NCBI RefSeq assembly: GCF_017094505.1
Contig: NZ_CP064787.1
Location: 620,001 to 684,000, forward strand
Origin: Halapricum desulfuricans
GTDB lineage: Archaea > Halobacteriota > Halobacteria > Halobacteriales > Haloarculaceae
Direction of reading: 5' to 3'
Length of the DNA: 64,000 nucleotides
The position numbers and the translations under genes were made by a program. Positions 26,270 to 34,463 of this stretch are shown here, piece after piece. Numbering within the stretch: the first letter of the stretch is position 1; each line of letters opens with the position of its first letter. Below the pieces are notes generated by a model that was given only the letters and a program-made list of their open reading frames with translations, was not told where the DNA came from and searched no databases.

Positions 26270-26718
26270 CCGATCTCAGCGCACAGAAGCGACTGGCTGC
26301 GGACGTGCTGGACGTCGGGAAGAACCGGATCTGGTTCGATCCCGACGCGCAGGGCGAGATCGCCGACGCGATCACCCGCGAGGACGTCCGCGAACTGGTC
26401 GAGCAGGGACTCATCCAGACCGAAGAAGCCGCCGGCAACTCCCGCGGCCGCGCGAAGGAACGCCAGCAGAAGCGTTCCTACGGCCACCAGAAGGGACACG
26501 GCTCCCGCAAGGGGAAAGCCGGCGGTCGACAGGACGACCGCGAAGACTGGAAGTCGCGCATCCGCGCCCAGCGGCGTCGGCTGCGCGAGCTGCGCGACGA
26601 GGAAGAGAAGCTGAGTCCCTCGGAGTATCGCACGCTATACGACCGCGCGAGCGGCGGCGAGTTCGACTCTGTCGCCGATCTCGAGCGGTATATCGAAGCC
26701 CAATTCGGTGAGAACTGA
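26266..26718 (+). CDS. rpl19e: 50S ribosomal protein L19e (eL19)
   Basis: 150 residues, standard size. [24 protein letters not shown] is the conserved opening; the long basic helix region [30 protein letters not shown] contacts 23S rRNA and bridges to the small subunit. The ATG at 26266 overlaps the rpl32e stop. It overlaps rpl18 by one base. Confidence 0.97.
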   Translation: MTDLSAQKRLAADVLDVGKNRIWFDPDAQGEIADAITREDVRELVEQGLIQTEEAAGNSRGRAKERQQKRSYGHQKGHGSRKGKAGGRQDDREDWKSRIRAQRRRLRELRDEEEKLSPSEYRTLYDRASGGEFDSVADLERYIEAQFGEN

Positions 26719-27281
26719 TGGCGACAGGACCACGATACAACGTTCCGATGCGCCGGCGCCGCGAGGCCCGGACGGATTACCATCAGCGGTTGCGCCTGCT
26801 GAAATCCGGCAAGCCACGCCTGGTCGCTCGCAAGAGCAACAAACACGTCAGGGCGCAGCTGGTGACGAGGGGTCCCGACGGTGACGAGACGGCCGCGAGT
26901 GCGGTTTCCAGCGATCTCGAGGAGTACGGCTGGCAAGCCCCCACGGGCAACCTGCCGGCCGCGTACCTCACGGGACTGCTGGCCGGACTGCGGGCCGTCG
27001 AGGCCGGCTACGAGTCGGCCGTGCTGGACATCGGACTCAACAGCCCGACCCCCGGTAGTAAAGTATTCGCAGTGCAGGAAGGCGCAATCGACGCCGGCCT
27101 GGAAATCCCCCACAACGACGAGGTACTCGCGCCCTGGGAGCGCACGCGCGGCGAGCACATCGCCGAGTACGCCGACTCGCTGGACGAGGACCTCTACAGT
27201 GGGGACTTCGACGCGACGGAGCTGCCGTCGCACTTCGACACGATTCGAGAGGCCCTCCTGGAGGGTGACATCGACCTATGA
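26718..27281 (+). CDS. rpl18: 50S ribosomal protein L18 (uL18)
   Basis: 187 residues. 5S rRNA-binding protein of the central protuberance. [38 protein letters not shown] is the diagnostic N-terminus, and the archaeal C-terminal extension ([24 protein letters not shown]) is present. It overlaps rps5 by 4 bases. Confidence 0.98.
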   Translation: MATGPRYNVPMRRRREARTDYHQRLRLLKSGKPRLVARKSNKHVRAQLVTRGPDGDETAASAVSSDLEEYGWQAPTGNLPAAYLTGLLAGLRAVEAGYESAVLDIGLNSPTPGSKVFAVQEGAIDAGLEIPHNDEVLAPWERTRGEHIAEYADSLDEDLYSGDFDATELPSHFDTIREALLEGDIDL

Positions 27282-27916
27282 GTGAAGCAGACGGATGGAC
27301 ACCACGGACGCGGCTCGGCCGGAAGGTAGCCGAGGGCGAGATCGAGACGATGCAGGAAGCCCTCACTGCCGGCCTGCCGCTGAAAGAGCCGGAGATCGTA
27401 GACCAGCTCGTCCCCGATCTGGAGGACGAAGTACTGGACATCAACATGGTCCAGCGGATGACCGACTCGGGGCGGCGGGTCAAGTTCCGCTGTGTCGTCG
27501 TCGTGGGCAACCGCGACGGACTGGTCGGCTACGCCGAGGGGCGTGACGACCAGGTCGGCGGCGCGATTCAGAAGGCGATCGACATCGCCAAGCTCAATCT
27601 CATCGACGTCTCCCGGAGCTGTGGCTCCTGGGAGTGTGGCTGTGGCCGACCGCACACGGTCGCGCTACGCACGACCGGCAAGGCCGGCAGCGTCGAGGTC
27701 GAGCTCCAGCCCGCCCCGCGCGGACTGGGACTCGCGGGCGGGGAGACCGTCCGAAAGGTGCTCGAACTCGCGGGCATCGAAGACATCTGGACGCGTTCGT
27801 CCGGGAACACGCGCACGACGGTCAACTTCGCGAAGGCAACGTTCAACGCCCTGCGAAACACCGCCGAGGCGCGCGTCCCCGAGCGAGCCTACGAGAAGCG
27901 CGAGGTGATCGAGTGA
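27278..27916 (+). CDS. rps5: 30S ribosomal protein S5 (uS5)
   Basis: 212 residues, usual for archaea. It stands at the mRNA entry channel and affects decoding accuracy. The S5 double-stranded RNA-binding fold ([21 protein letters not shown]) and the C-terminal domain are present, with the archaeal Cys-containing loop [15 protein letters not shown]. It overlaps rpl30 by one base. Confidence 0.98.
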   Translation: MSEADGWTPRTRLGRKVAEGEIETMQEALTAGLPLKEPEIVDQLVPDLEDEVLDINMVQRMTDSGRRVKFRCVVVVGNRDGLVGYAEGRDDQVGGAIQKAIDIAKLNLIDVSRSCGSWECGCGRPHTVALRTTGKAGSVEVELQPAPRGLGLAGGETVRKVLELAGIEDIWTRSSGNTRTTVNFAKATFNALRNTAEARVPERAYEKREVIE

Positions 27917-28383
27917 TGAAGGCGGTCGTTCAACTCCGCGGCGAGGTCAACATGTCCGGCGACGTCGAGGACACGCTCGACATGCTGAACCTGGGCCGCG
28001 TCAACCACGCGACGCTCGTCCCGGACACAGACGCCTATCGCGGCATGATCACGAAGGTCAACGACTGGGTCGCACACGGTGAACCCAGCCAGGACGCCCT
28101 GGAGACAGTGCTGAAAAAGCGGGCCGAACCACTCGAGGGAGACGGCTTCGACGACGACAGCTGGTGGGCGACCTGGGAGACTGACTACGACAGCGTCGGC
28201 GAACTCGCACAGGCGCTGCTCGAGGAAGAGACGACGCTGAAAGAGCAGGGACTGTCGCCGACGCTGCGACTGCACCCGCCGCGCGGCGGCCACGACGGGA
28301 TCAAACACCCGACCAAGGAAGGCGGACAGCTCGGCAAACAGACGACCGAGGATATCGACGACCTCCTGGAGGCGATGCGATAA
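27916..28383 (+). CDS. rpl30: 50S ribosomal protein L30 (uL30)
   Basis: 155 residues, the long archaeal/eukaryotic form. The opening KAVVQLRGEVNMSGDVEDTLDMLNLGRVNHATLVPD is diagnostic, and the C-terminal LHPPRGGHDGIKHPTKEGGQLGKQ is conserved. The ATG at 27916 overlaps the rps5 stop; the open frame extending further left is a shadow. It overlaps rpl15 by one base. Confidence 0.98.
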   Translation: MKAVVQLRGEVNMSGDVEDTLDMLNLGRVNHATLVPDTDAYRGMITKVNDWVAHGEPSQDALETVLKKRAEPLEGDGFDDDSWWATWETDYDSVGELAQALLEEETTLKEQGLSPTLRLHPPRGGHDGIKHPTKEGGQLGKQTTEDIDDLLEAMR

Positions 28384-28868
28384 TGACGAGCAAGAAGAAA
28401 CGCCAGCGCGGTTCGCGCACGCACGGCGGCGGTTCCCACAAGAACCGACGCGGGGCCGGTCACCGCGGCGGTCGCGGCGCAGCCGGTCGGGACAAACACG
28501 AGTTCCACAACCACGAACCGCTCGGCAAGTCCGGGTTCACGCGCCCGGAGAAGAGCAAAGAGACCGTCGAAACGATCGACGTTCGCGAACTCGACGAGGA
28601 CGCGCCGCTGCTCGCGGCCGAGGACCTCGCAGAGGAGACCGACGGCGGCTACCGGATCGACGTCCGCGAGATCGTCGATACGACCGCCGACACCGACGTC
28701 GTGAAGGTGCTCGGCGCCGGGCAGGTCCGCAACGAACTCGAGCTGGTCGCCGACGACTTCTCCGAGAGCGCTCGCGAGAAAGTCGAGGCCGCGGGGGGCA
28801 GCGCCGAGCTGACCGAACGCGGAGAGAAGCGACAGGCTGAAGACGAATCCGACGCCGACAACGAATAA
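28383..28868 (+). CDS. rpl15: 50S ribosomal protein L15 (uL15)
   Basis: 161 residues. Late-assembly protein of the large subunit. The basic Gly-rich N-terminus SKKKRQRGSRTHGGGSHKNRRGAGHRGGRGAAG and the phrase KVLGAGQVRNELELVADDFSESA mark the family; the C-terminal end is acidic. It is separated from secY by two bases, the usual spc-operon order. Confidence 0.98.
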   Translation: MTSKKKRQRGSRTHGGGSHKNRRGAGHRGGRGAAGRDKHEFHNHEPLGKSGFTRPEKSKETVETIDVRELDEDAPLLAAEDLAEETDGGYRIDVREIVDTTADTDVVKVLGAGQVRNELELVADDFSESAREKVEAAGGSAELTERGEKRQAEDESDADNE

Positions 28869-28870
28869 CG

Positions 28871-30343
28871 ATGAGCTGGAAGGACACCGCCGAACCGCTG
28901 CTCACCCGCATGCCCTCCGTGGAGCGGCCCGACCGACACGTGCCGTTCAAACGGAAGCTCGCATGGACCGCCGGCGTGCTGGTCCTGTATTTCTTCCTGA
29001 CGAACGTGTTCCTGTTCGGGCTCGAGCGCGGTGCCGGCAGCGACGCGTTCGGCCGCTTCCGATCGATCCTCGCGGGCGGACAGGGGACGATCGTTCACCT
29101 CGGTATCGGCCCGATCGTCACGGGGAGCATCGTCCTGCAACTGCTGGGCGGTGCGAACCTGCTGGGGCTCGACACCCAGAACAACCCCCGCGATCAGGTC
29201 CTCTATCAGGGGCTGCAGAAGCTGCTCGTGATCGCGATGGTCGTCCTGACGGGATTCCCGATGGTGTTCGCCGGGAACTTCCTGCCGGCGAGTGAGACCC
29301 TCTCCCAGACGTTCCCGGGCGGCGAGTTCGGGGTGAACATGCTCATGTTCGGGCAGGTGTTCGTCGGCGGTGTCCTCATCCTGTACATGGACGAGGTGAT
29401 CAGCAAGTGGGGCGTCGGCAGCGGCGTCGGGCTGTTCATCATCGCCGGCGTGAGCCAGCGGCTCATCGGCGGGATCATCGCCATCGAGGCACTCCCAGGT
29501 GGGACGCTCGGTATCATCCCGGCGTACATTCGGATGGCGCTCGGCAGTCTGCCCGTCACCGCTGAGAACCTCTTCTTCGGGTTCCAGAGCGGGAGCGGAC
29601 AGATTTCGGGCATCCTCGCGATCGTCACGACGATCCTTATCTTCGTGATCGTCGTCTACGCCGAGTCAGTCCGGGTCGAGATCCCGCTGAGTCACGCCCG
29701 GGTCAAGGGTGCACGTGGACGCTTCCCGGTCAAACTCATCTACGCGAGCGTCCTGCCGATGATCCTCGTGCGGGCGCTCCAGCAGAACATCCAGTTCATC
29801 GGGCAGCTGCTCAACTCCCAGACGTCGGTACCGGCCTGGGTCGGGCAGTACTCGGACGGGCAGCCCATCAGCGGGCTGTTCTACTATCTGGCGCCGATTC
29901 AGACGCGCCGGGACTGGATGTGGTTCGTCGATAATCCGGTGGGGAATCCGGAAGTCTGGCAGATCCTGCTTCGGGTGTCCGTGGACCTGACGTTCATGGT
30001 CATCGGCGGTGCGATCTTCGCCATCTTCTGGGTCGAGACGACCGACATGGGGCCGGAAGCGACGGCCCAGCAGATCCAGAACTCCGGAATGCAGATCCCC
30101 GGGTTCCGACAGAACCCCGGCGTCCTCGAGAAGGTGCTCGAGCGCTACATCCCGCAGGTGACTGTCATCGGCGGTGCGCTCGTCGGCTTGCTCGCCGTCG
30201 GCGCGAACATGCTCGGGACGATCGGTGGCGTCTCCGGAACGGGGCTGCTGCTGACCGTCTCGATCACCTACAAGCTCTACGAGGAGATCGCCGAAGAACA
30301 GCTCATGGAGATGCACCCCATGATGCGCCAGATGTTCGGCTAA
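28871..30343 (+). CDS. secY: Protein translocase channel subunit SecY
   Basis: 490 residues with about 10 transmembrane helices; central channel of the Sec translocon that moves unfolded proteins across, or into, the cell membrane with SecE and Sec61beta. Recognisable parts are an N-terminal helix preceding the plug (RPDRHVPFKRKLAWTAGVLVLYF), GTIVHLGIGPIVTGSIVLQLL, and SHARVKGARGRFPVKLIYASVLPMILV before helix 7. It closes the ribosomal supercluster as the last co-directional gene; no adenylate kinase gene follows. A short GC hairpin and T-run 16 bases downstream may end transcription. Confidence 0.97.
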   Translation: MSWKDTAEPLLTRMPSVERPDRHVPFKRKLAWTAGVLVLYFFLTNVFLFGLERGAGSDAFGRFRSILAGGQGTIVHLGIGPIVTGSIVLQLLGGANLLGLDTQNNPRDQVLYQGLQKLLVIAMVVLTGFPMVFAGNFLPASETLSQTFPGGEFGVNMLMFGQVFVGGVLILYMDEVISKWGVGSGVGLFIIAGVSQRLIGGIIAIEALPGGTLGIIPAYIRMALGSLPVTAENLFFGFQSGSGQISGILAIVTTILIFVIVVYAESVRVEIPLSHARVKGARGRFPVKLIYASVLPMILVRALQQNIQFIGQLLNSQTSVPAWVGQYSDGQPISGLFYYLAPIQTRRDWMWFVDNPVGNPEVWQILLRVSVDLTFMVIGGAIFAIFWVETTDMGPEATAQQIQNSGMQIPGFRQNPGVLEKVLERYIPQVTVIGGALVGLLAVGANMLGTIGGVSGTGLLLTVSITYKLYEEIAEEQLMEMHPMMRQMFG

Positions 30344-30358
30344 CTCTACTGAACATCT

Positions 30359-30374
30359 GCGCTTTGCGCGTTTT
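30359..30374 (+). terminator. Terminator-like hairpin after secY
   Basis: GCGC-TTT-GCGC followed by GTTTT begins 16 bases after the secY stop, between convergent secY and aroA. T-runs recur at 30387-30390 and 30397-30400. This fits termination of the ribosomal supercluster; the stem is short. Confidence 0.5.
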
Positions 30375-30431
30375 CGGACCGATTCATTTTACGGGAGTTT
30401 TCAGAGCGATAGACGCGTTTCCCGGATCGTA

Positions 30432-31724
30432 TCAGTCGCGCAACCGATTCACAGTACCGCCGAGTGCTTCGAGTTCGTCGAAGAAGTCGGGGAACGAGAC
30501 GTCGACGTGTTCGATCCCCTCGACAGTCGTCGTTCCGTCAGCGACGAGTCCCGCGACCGACAGCGACATGATGATCCGGTGATCGGCCCGGCCGTCGACG
30601 GTCGTCCCGTCGAGGTCGCTGTCCCCGCCGTGGATGGTCAACCTGTCGTGTTCCTCTTCGATCGACGCGCCCATCGCGGTGAGCGCCTCGGCCATCGCGG
30701 CGACGCGGTCGGTCTCCTTGTACCGGACGTGTTCACAGTCGACGATCGTCGTCGCCCCGTCGGCGACCGCCCCGAGGACGGCGATCGTCGGCAGGAGGTC
30801 CGGCGTGTCCGCGACGCTGACTTCGACGCCCGTGAGATCGGACTTGCTGACGTGAATCTCGCCCGCATCGCGGTCCCAGGAGAGGTCCGCACCCATCCGC
30901 TGGAGCACGTCGACAATCGCCGAATCACCCTGTGCGCTCGGATACGCACCAGTGACAGTGAGTCCGTCCGGTGCGGCCAGCGCGCCCATCGCCAGCAGAT
31001 ACGAGATCGACGAGAAGTCGCCGGGGACGGTGTACTCGCCGCCGGCCGGGTCGTAGGATTGCCCGCCGGCGACCGTGAACCCGTCGGGAGTCGATGCAGT
31101 CTCGACGCCGAACGCCTCCAGAACCTCGATCGTGATGTCGACGTACGGCGCGGACTTGAGTTCGGTTTCGAGACCGATCTCGACGCCCTCGTCGGTGATC
31201 GCGCCGGCCATCAGCAGGGCCGTGATGTACTGCGAGGAGACGTCGCCCGGGATCGAGACGCGCCCGCCCGCTACGGGACCGCCGACGACCAGCGGAGCCT
31301 GACCGTTCGCCCGGGTGCTCTCCGCGCGACCGTCGAGCTGCTCGATGGCGTCGAGCAGCGGGCCCTGCGGGCGCGAACGAAGCGAGTCGTCCCCGGTGAG
31401 GACCGTCAGTCCGTCGCTTAGCGCGGCCGTCGCGGTCACGAGCCGCATGGTCGTCCCGCTGTTTTCACAGTCGATCACGTCGTCGGGGACCTCGGGTCGA
31501 CCGTCGAAGCCGACCACTTCGAGGCGGTCGTCCCGGTGGTCGACCGACCCGCCGTAGGCTTCGACCGCACCCATTGTCGCCTTCGTGTCGGCGCTGACCA
31601 GCGGATCCCGGACTGTCGCACCCCCGGCGTAACCGGCAGCCAAAATTGCCCGGTGTGTGTAACTCTTCGAGGGCGGGGCCTGGACCGTTCCGCCGACCGT
31701 CGACTTGGAGATGTCTGCGTCCAT
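30432..31724 (-). CDS. aroA: 3-phosphoshikimate 1-carboxyvinyltransferase (EPSP synthase)
   Basis: 430 residues. It joins shikimate-3-phosphate and phosphoenolpyruvate in the aromatic amino-acid (shikimate) pathway, in the cytosol. [20 protein letters not shown] carries the phosphate-binding Lys/Ser, [17 protein letters not shown] is the first family signature, and [19 protein letters not shown] the second; the RP..GP loop appears as [11 protein letters not shown]. The ATG at 31724 directly precedes the [11 protein letters not shown] opening, so the 12-residue longer version is rejected. It is convergent with secY. Confidence 0.97.
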   Translation of the reverse strand: MDADISKSTVGGTVQAPPSKSYTHRAILAAGYAGGATVRDPLVSADTKATMGAVEAYGGSVDHRDDRLEVVGFDGRPEVPDDVIDCENSGTTMRLVTATAALSDGLTVLTGDDSLRSRPQGPLLDAIEQLDGRAESTRANGQAPLVVGGPVAGGRVSIPGDVSSQYITALLMAGAITDEGVEIGLETELKSAPYVDITIEVLEAFGVETASTPDGFTVAGGQSYDPAGGEYTVPGDFSSISYLLAMGALAAPDGLTVTGAYPSAQGDSAIVDVLQRMGADLSWDRDAGEIHVSKSDLTGVEVSVADTPDLLPTIAVLGAVADGATTIVDCEHVRYKETDRVAAMAEALTAMGASIEEEHDRLTIHGGDSDLDGTTVDGRADHRIIMSLSVAGLVADGTTTVEGIEHVDVSFPDFFDELEALGGTVNRLRD

Positions 31725-31854
31725 ACGGGGTCTCTCGGCGGCCCGGGTCAAAGCAGTCACGGTTGCCGAGATTAGTATGACCGTGATCGCTGTACCGATT
31801 TGCCGGTGTGACTACACCCGGACGATTCACAGGGCTCAACGTCCGAGCCCTCGC

Positions 31855-32013
31855 TCATCGGACGGTCTCGATGCTCTTCGACTCGACTGTTTCGAGGCCG
31901 ATATCGAGTAACTGTCGCAACACTTCCTCTTCCGTGAGGTCGTTTTCGTGTGCCAATCGCTCGACCGCCCGCGATAGATCGTCGTCACAGACGACAGTGT
32001 ACCGGGTCGGCAT
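31855..32013 (-). CDS. Small ribbon-helix-helix (CopG-like) protein
   Basis: 52 residues: PTRYTVVCDDDLSRAVERLAHENDLTEEEVLRQLLDIGL has a strand followed by two helices, the ribbon-helix-helix pattern of CopG-type DNA-binding proteins. The ATG at 32013 sits right before the strand. No toxin partner is adjacent; upstream is a zinc-ribbon gene on the same strand and downstream aroA. It may be a transcriptional regulator (inference). Confidence 0.6.
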   Translation of the reverse strand: MPTRYTVVCDDDLSRAVERLAHENDLTEEEVLRQLLDIGLETVESKSIETVR

Positions 32014-32131
32014 AGTGTGTGGTAAGGGCACCCACACAATAAACACCCGTCAGACGACCGTCGGACTGGCAGTAACTGTCAGCCATCAGTTTGTACACAA
32101 TCGCTCGGACGGGGCGTTTCGAGCGAAGGTG

Positions 32132-32413
32132 TCACGCCTCGTCGTCGACTTCGACCTCGAAATCGTCGAGCGTCTTGCCCTGCCGGACGAGTTTCTCCGC
32201 GACGACGAGTTTCTCCATGCGACCGAGTCGCTCCCAGTCCAGTTCCGCCGGGGGCGATTCCTCGAACGCTTCGTACTGCTCGAGGACGCCCTCGTGGATG
32301 AACCGCGCGAACTCGCCGCAGTTCGGACACCGAATCGAGAAGTGAGAGACGTCGTACTCGCGGGTCAACGTGTGCTCGAGACAGTTCGAACAGCGGTAGG
32401 TGACGGTCGGCAC
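32132..32413 (-). CDS. Small zinc-ribbon protein, haloarchaeal hypothetical
   Basis: 93 residues. An N-terminal zinc ribbon has Cys8-x2-Cys11 and Cys29-x2-Cys32 (CSNC ... CPNC). The second half is an acidic helical region (PPAELDWERLGRMEKLVVAEKLVRQGKTLDDFEVEVDDEA). It resembles the common short haloarchaeal zinc-ribbon proteins with no assigned function. It lies 77 bases downstream of thiDN on the same strand. Confidence 0.65.
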   Translation of the reverse strand: MPTVTYRCSNCLEHTLTREYDVSHFSIRCPNCGEFARFIHEGVLEQYEAFEESPPAELDWERLGRMEKLVVAEKLVRQGKTLDDFEVEVDDEA

Positions 32414-32490
32414 TGGTCACAGTACGCGCTGCAGACGTTTGATTCCAGCGGACGGGACAGCGGCGCGAACCGGACGGCCGACAGCGGTGG

Positions 32491-33792
32491 CTATTCGATC
32501 GTTTCGGCCAGCGTCACGACGCGTTCCCGCAACGCGGGCGCGCGCTCGGCGAGGACGATTGTCGAGTCTGTCCGGTGGTCGAGCAGTGCGACCGTCTCCG
32601 GGCTGATATGCTCCTCGACCCGGCCGGGTCCGCCGTGGCGCCCGAGGGCGATCGTCTCCCAGCCCAGTTCCGCAATGGCCGTTTCGACCCGCGAATCGTT
32701 GCGACACCGGCAGGCAAAGGACAGGTCGGGCCGTTCCTCGCGGGCGTTGAGTAGGAGTTCGGCAGTCCGGCCGGACGCACCGAAACGGACGCCGCGGTTC
32801 GGGCGCAGCCCCGACAGCGTCCGGGCGACTCGCCCTTCGACGGCCGCGACCTCGTGTTCGTGCTCGGCGTAGGGGGTCGCCCCGACCACGTCGAGCCCGG
32901 CCGAATCGACGACCGGCGTGACCTCCCGGTCGATCAACGCCGAGACGATACCCTCGACGGTCTCGGCGGTCCGCTCGCGGGCGGCCCGGTCGCGCGCCCC
33001 GACGGTGTGATGGACCGCGCCCGGCCCCTCGCCGACGTCGAGGTTATACCGGATCGCCCGCGAGAGCAGGTCGACCCCCGACTCGACGGCCGCCGTGAGG
33101 TCGTCGCCGTGGGCCAGCCGCGTCGCGATCGCGCTCGAGAGCGTACAGCCCGAGCCGTGTGTCGCGTTCGTCTCGACCCGCGGGTGGCGGATCGTCGTCA
33201 CGCCGTCGGCCGTGACCAGCACGTCGGTCGCCTCGGGAACGGGGATGTGGCCGCCCTTGACCAGCGCGGCGTCGGCACCGAGTTCCACGAGCTGTTCGCC
33301 TACCTCTCGTGCCTCGCCCTCGTTTCCGGGATCGATTCCCGTCAGGACGGCCGCCTCGTCGGCGTTGGGCGTCACGAGCGTCGACTCGGCGATCAATTCC
33401 TCGTAGACGTCTTCGGCGTCGGGTTCGAGCAGCCGGTCCCCGGAGGCGGCGACCATCACCGGATCGACCACGAGGTTCGGCAGGCGATCAGCGTACTCGA
33501 GGACCGTCTCGATCACGTCCGCGGTCGCGAGCATCCCCGTCTTGACCGCCGCCACGTCGAAGTCCTCGAGGACGGCGTCGATCTGCGCCTCGATGTCTTC
33601 GATCGGGAGTAGATGCGAATCCCGGACGCCCTGCGTGTTCTGTGCGGTGACGCTGGTGATCGCGCTCGTCCCGAACGCGCCACCGGCCTCGATCGTCTTG
33701 AGATCGGCCTGAATCCCGGCCCCGCCGCCGGAGTCGCTACCCGCGATCGTCAACACGACTGGCGGCGACACGGGAGCTTCCTGTCGAGCCAT
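32491..33792 (-). CDS. thiDN: Bifunctional HMP/HMP-P kinase and thiamine-phosphate synthase (ThiD-ThiN)
   Basis: 433 residues. Residues about 10-270 are ThiD, phosphorylating hydroxymethylpyrimidine (TIAGSDSGGGAGIQADLKT; DPVMVAASGDRLL; GSGCTLSSAIAT is the anion-hole end). Residues about 285-433 are ThiN, the archaeal thiamine-phosphate synthase that couples HMP-PP with the thiazole phosphate (VVGATPYAEHEHEVAAVEGRVARTL; GASGRTAELLLNAREERPD). This fusion is established in archaea lacking ThiE. It belongs to thiamine biosynthesis in the cytosol. The start is an ATG at 33792, divergent from the small gene at 33870. Confidence 0.95.
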   Translation of the reverse strand: MARQEAPVSPPVVLTIAGSDSGGGAGIQADLKTIEAGGAFGTSAITSVTAQNTQGVRDSHLLPIEDIEAQIDAVLEDFDVAAVKTGMLATADVIETVLEYADRLPNLVVDPVMVAASGDRLLEPDAEDVYEELIAESTLVTPNADEAAVLTGIDPGNEGEAREVGEQLVELGADAALVKGGHIPVPEATDVLVTADGVTTIRHPRVETNATHGSGCTLSSAIATRLAHGDDLTAAVESGVDLLSRAIRYNLDVGEGPGAVHHTVGARDRAARERTAETVEGIVSALIDREVTPVVDSAGLDVVGATPYAEHEHEVAAVEGRVARTLSGLRPNRGVRFGASGRTAELLLNAREERPDLSFACRCRNDSRVETAIAELGWETIALGRHGGPGRVEEHISPETVALLDHRTDSTIVLAERAPALRERVVTLAETIE

Positions 33793-33869
33793 ACTCGTGT
33801 CTATTCACGGGCGGTACAAAGCGGTAGTGGAACGGTCGGCTTTTCGCTCCGGCGACCGTGTTCGCTCGC

Positions 33870-33971
33870 ATGGAAACGTGGAACGACCTCTTCGAGCGTG
33901 CCCGGGCCTACGAGACGACGGTCGAAGCGGTCCGGGAGACGCTCGAGACTCGCCGCGAGGACGATGACTGA
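33870..33971 (+). CDS. 33-residue helical mini-gene overlapping the PIN-like gene
   Basis: The peptide reads METWNDLFERARAYETTV and continues EAVRETLETRREDDD: one long amphipathic helix. Its stop overlaps the next gene's ATG (33964), so translation would be coupled. Size and position ahead of a PIN-like protein recall an antitoxin, but the 33 residues hold no recognisable DNA-binding fold. Coding potential is good for its length. Confidence 0.5.
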   Translation: METWNDLFERARAYETTVEAVRETLETRREDDD

Positions 33972-34434
33972 CGGATCGCCGGCCCGGGTCGTCGCCGACG
34001 CGGACGTACTCGCGGCGGACCTGCTCGTCGGCGGTCCGGCCCGCGAGGCGCTCGATCACGTCCGTCGCCACTCCTGGATGACGCTGCTTGCCAGCCACCC
34101 ACTCCTCGAGGACACCGAGGCGGTCGTGGCCGAGCTCGCCGACCCGGCGCTCGGGGCCGCCCACCGCGAGCGACTGGCGGCGGCGACGGAGCGCGTCGAC
34201 CACCCGGCTGACGACCACCCGGCGCTGGCGACGGCCTACCGGGGCGGCGCCGGGCAGTTGCTGAGTTACGACGGGCCGCTCCGATCGGCGAAGACGGGGC
34301 TATCCGTCCAACCACACGCGAACCTGAGCGTCCGTCCCCCGGACGCGTTCGCCCGCCTGTTCGACTCCAAGAGCCTCTACGAACTGGTCGAGGGCGGCTC
34401 GTATCCCGGTCCGGACAGCGATCCGCGCGCGTAG
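33964..34434 (+). CDS. PIN-like domain protein (DUF7384-like)
   Basis: 156 residues. VVADADVLAADLLVGGPAREALDHVRRHSWMTLLAS contains the Asp-led first strand of a PIN domain, and the internal Asp/Glu residues (LLEDTEAVVAEL; LLSYDGPL) could complete an acidic site. I associate the pattern with haloarchaeal DUF7384; activity is not demonstrated. The ATG at 33964 overlaps the preceding mini-gene, forming a tight two-gene unit. The last 25 residues are a disordered tail. Confidence 0.6.
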   Translation: MTDGSPARVVADADVLAADLLVGGPAREALDHVRRHSWMTLLASHPLLEDTEAVVAELADPALGAAHRERLAAATERVDHPADDHPALATAYRGGAGQLLSYDGPLRSAKTGLSVQPHANLSVRPPDAFARLFDSKSLYELVEGGSYPGPDSDPRA

Positions 34435-34463
34435 CGACATCACCGAAAAGCGGAGAGGCCGTC

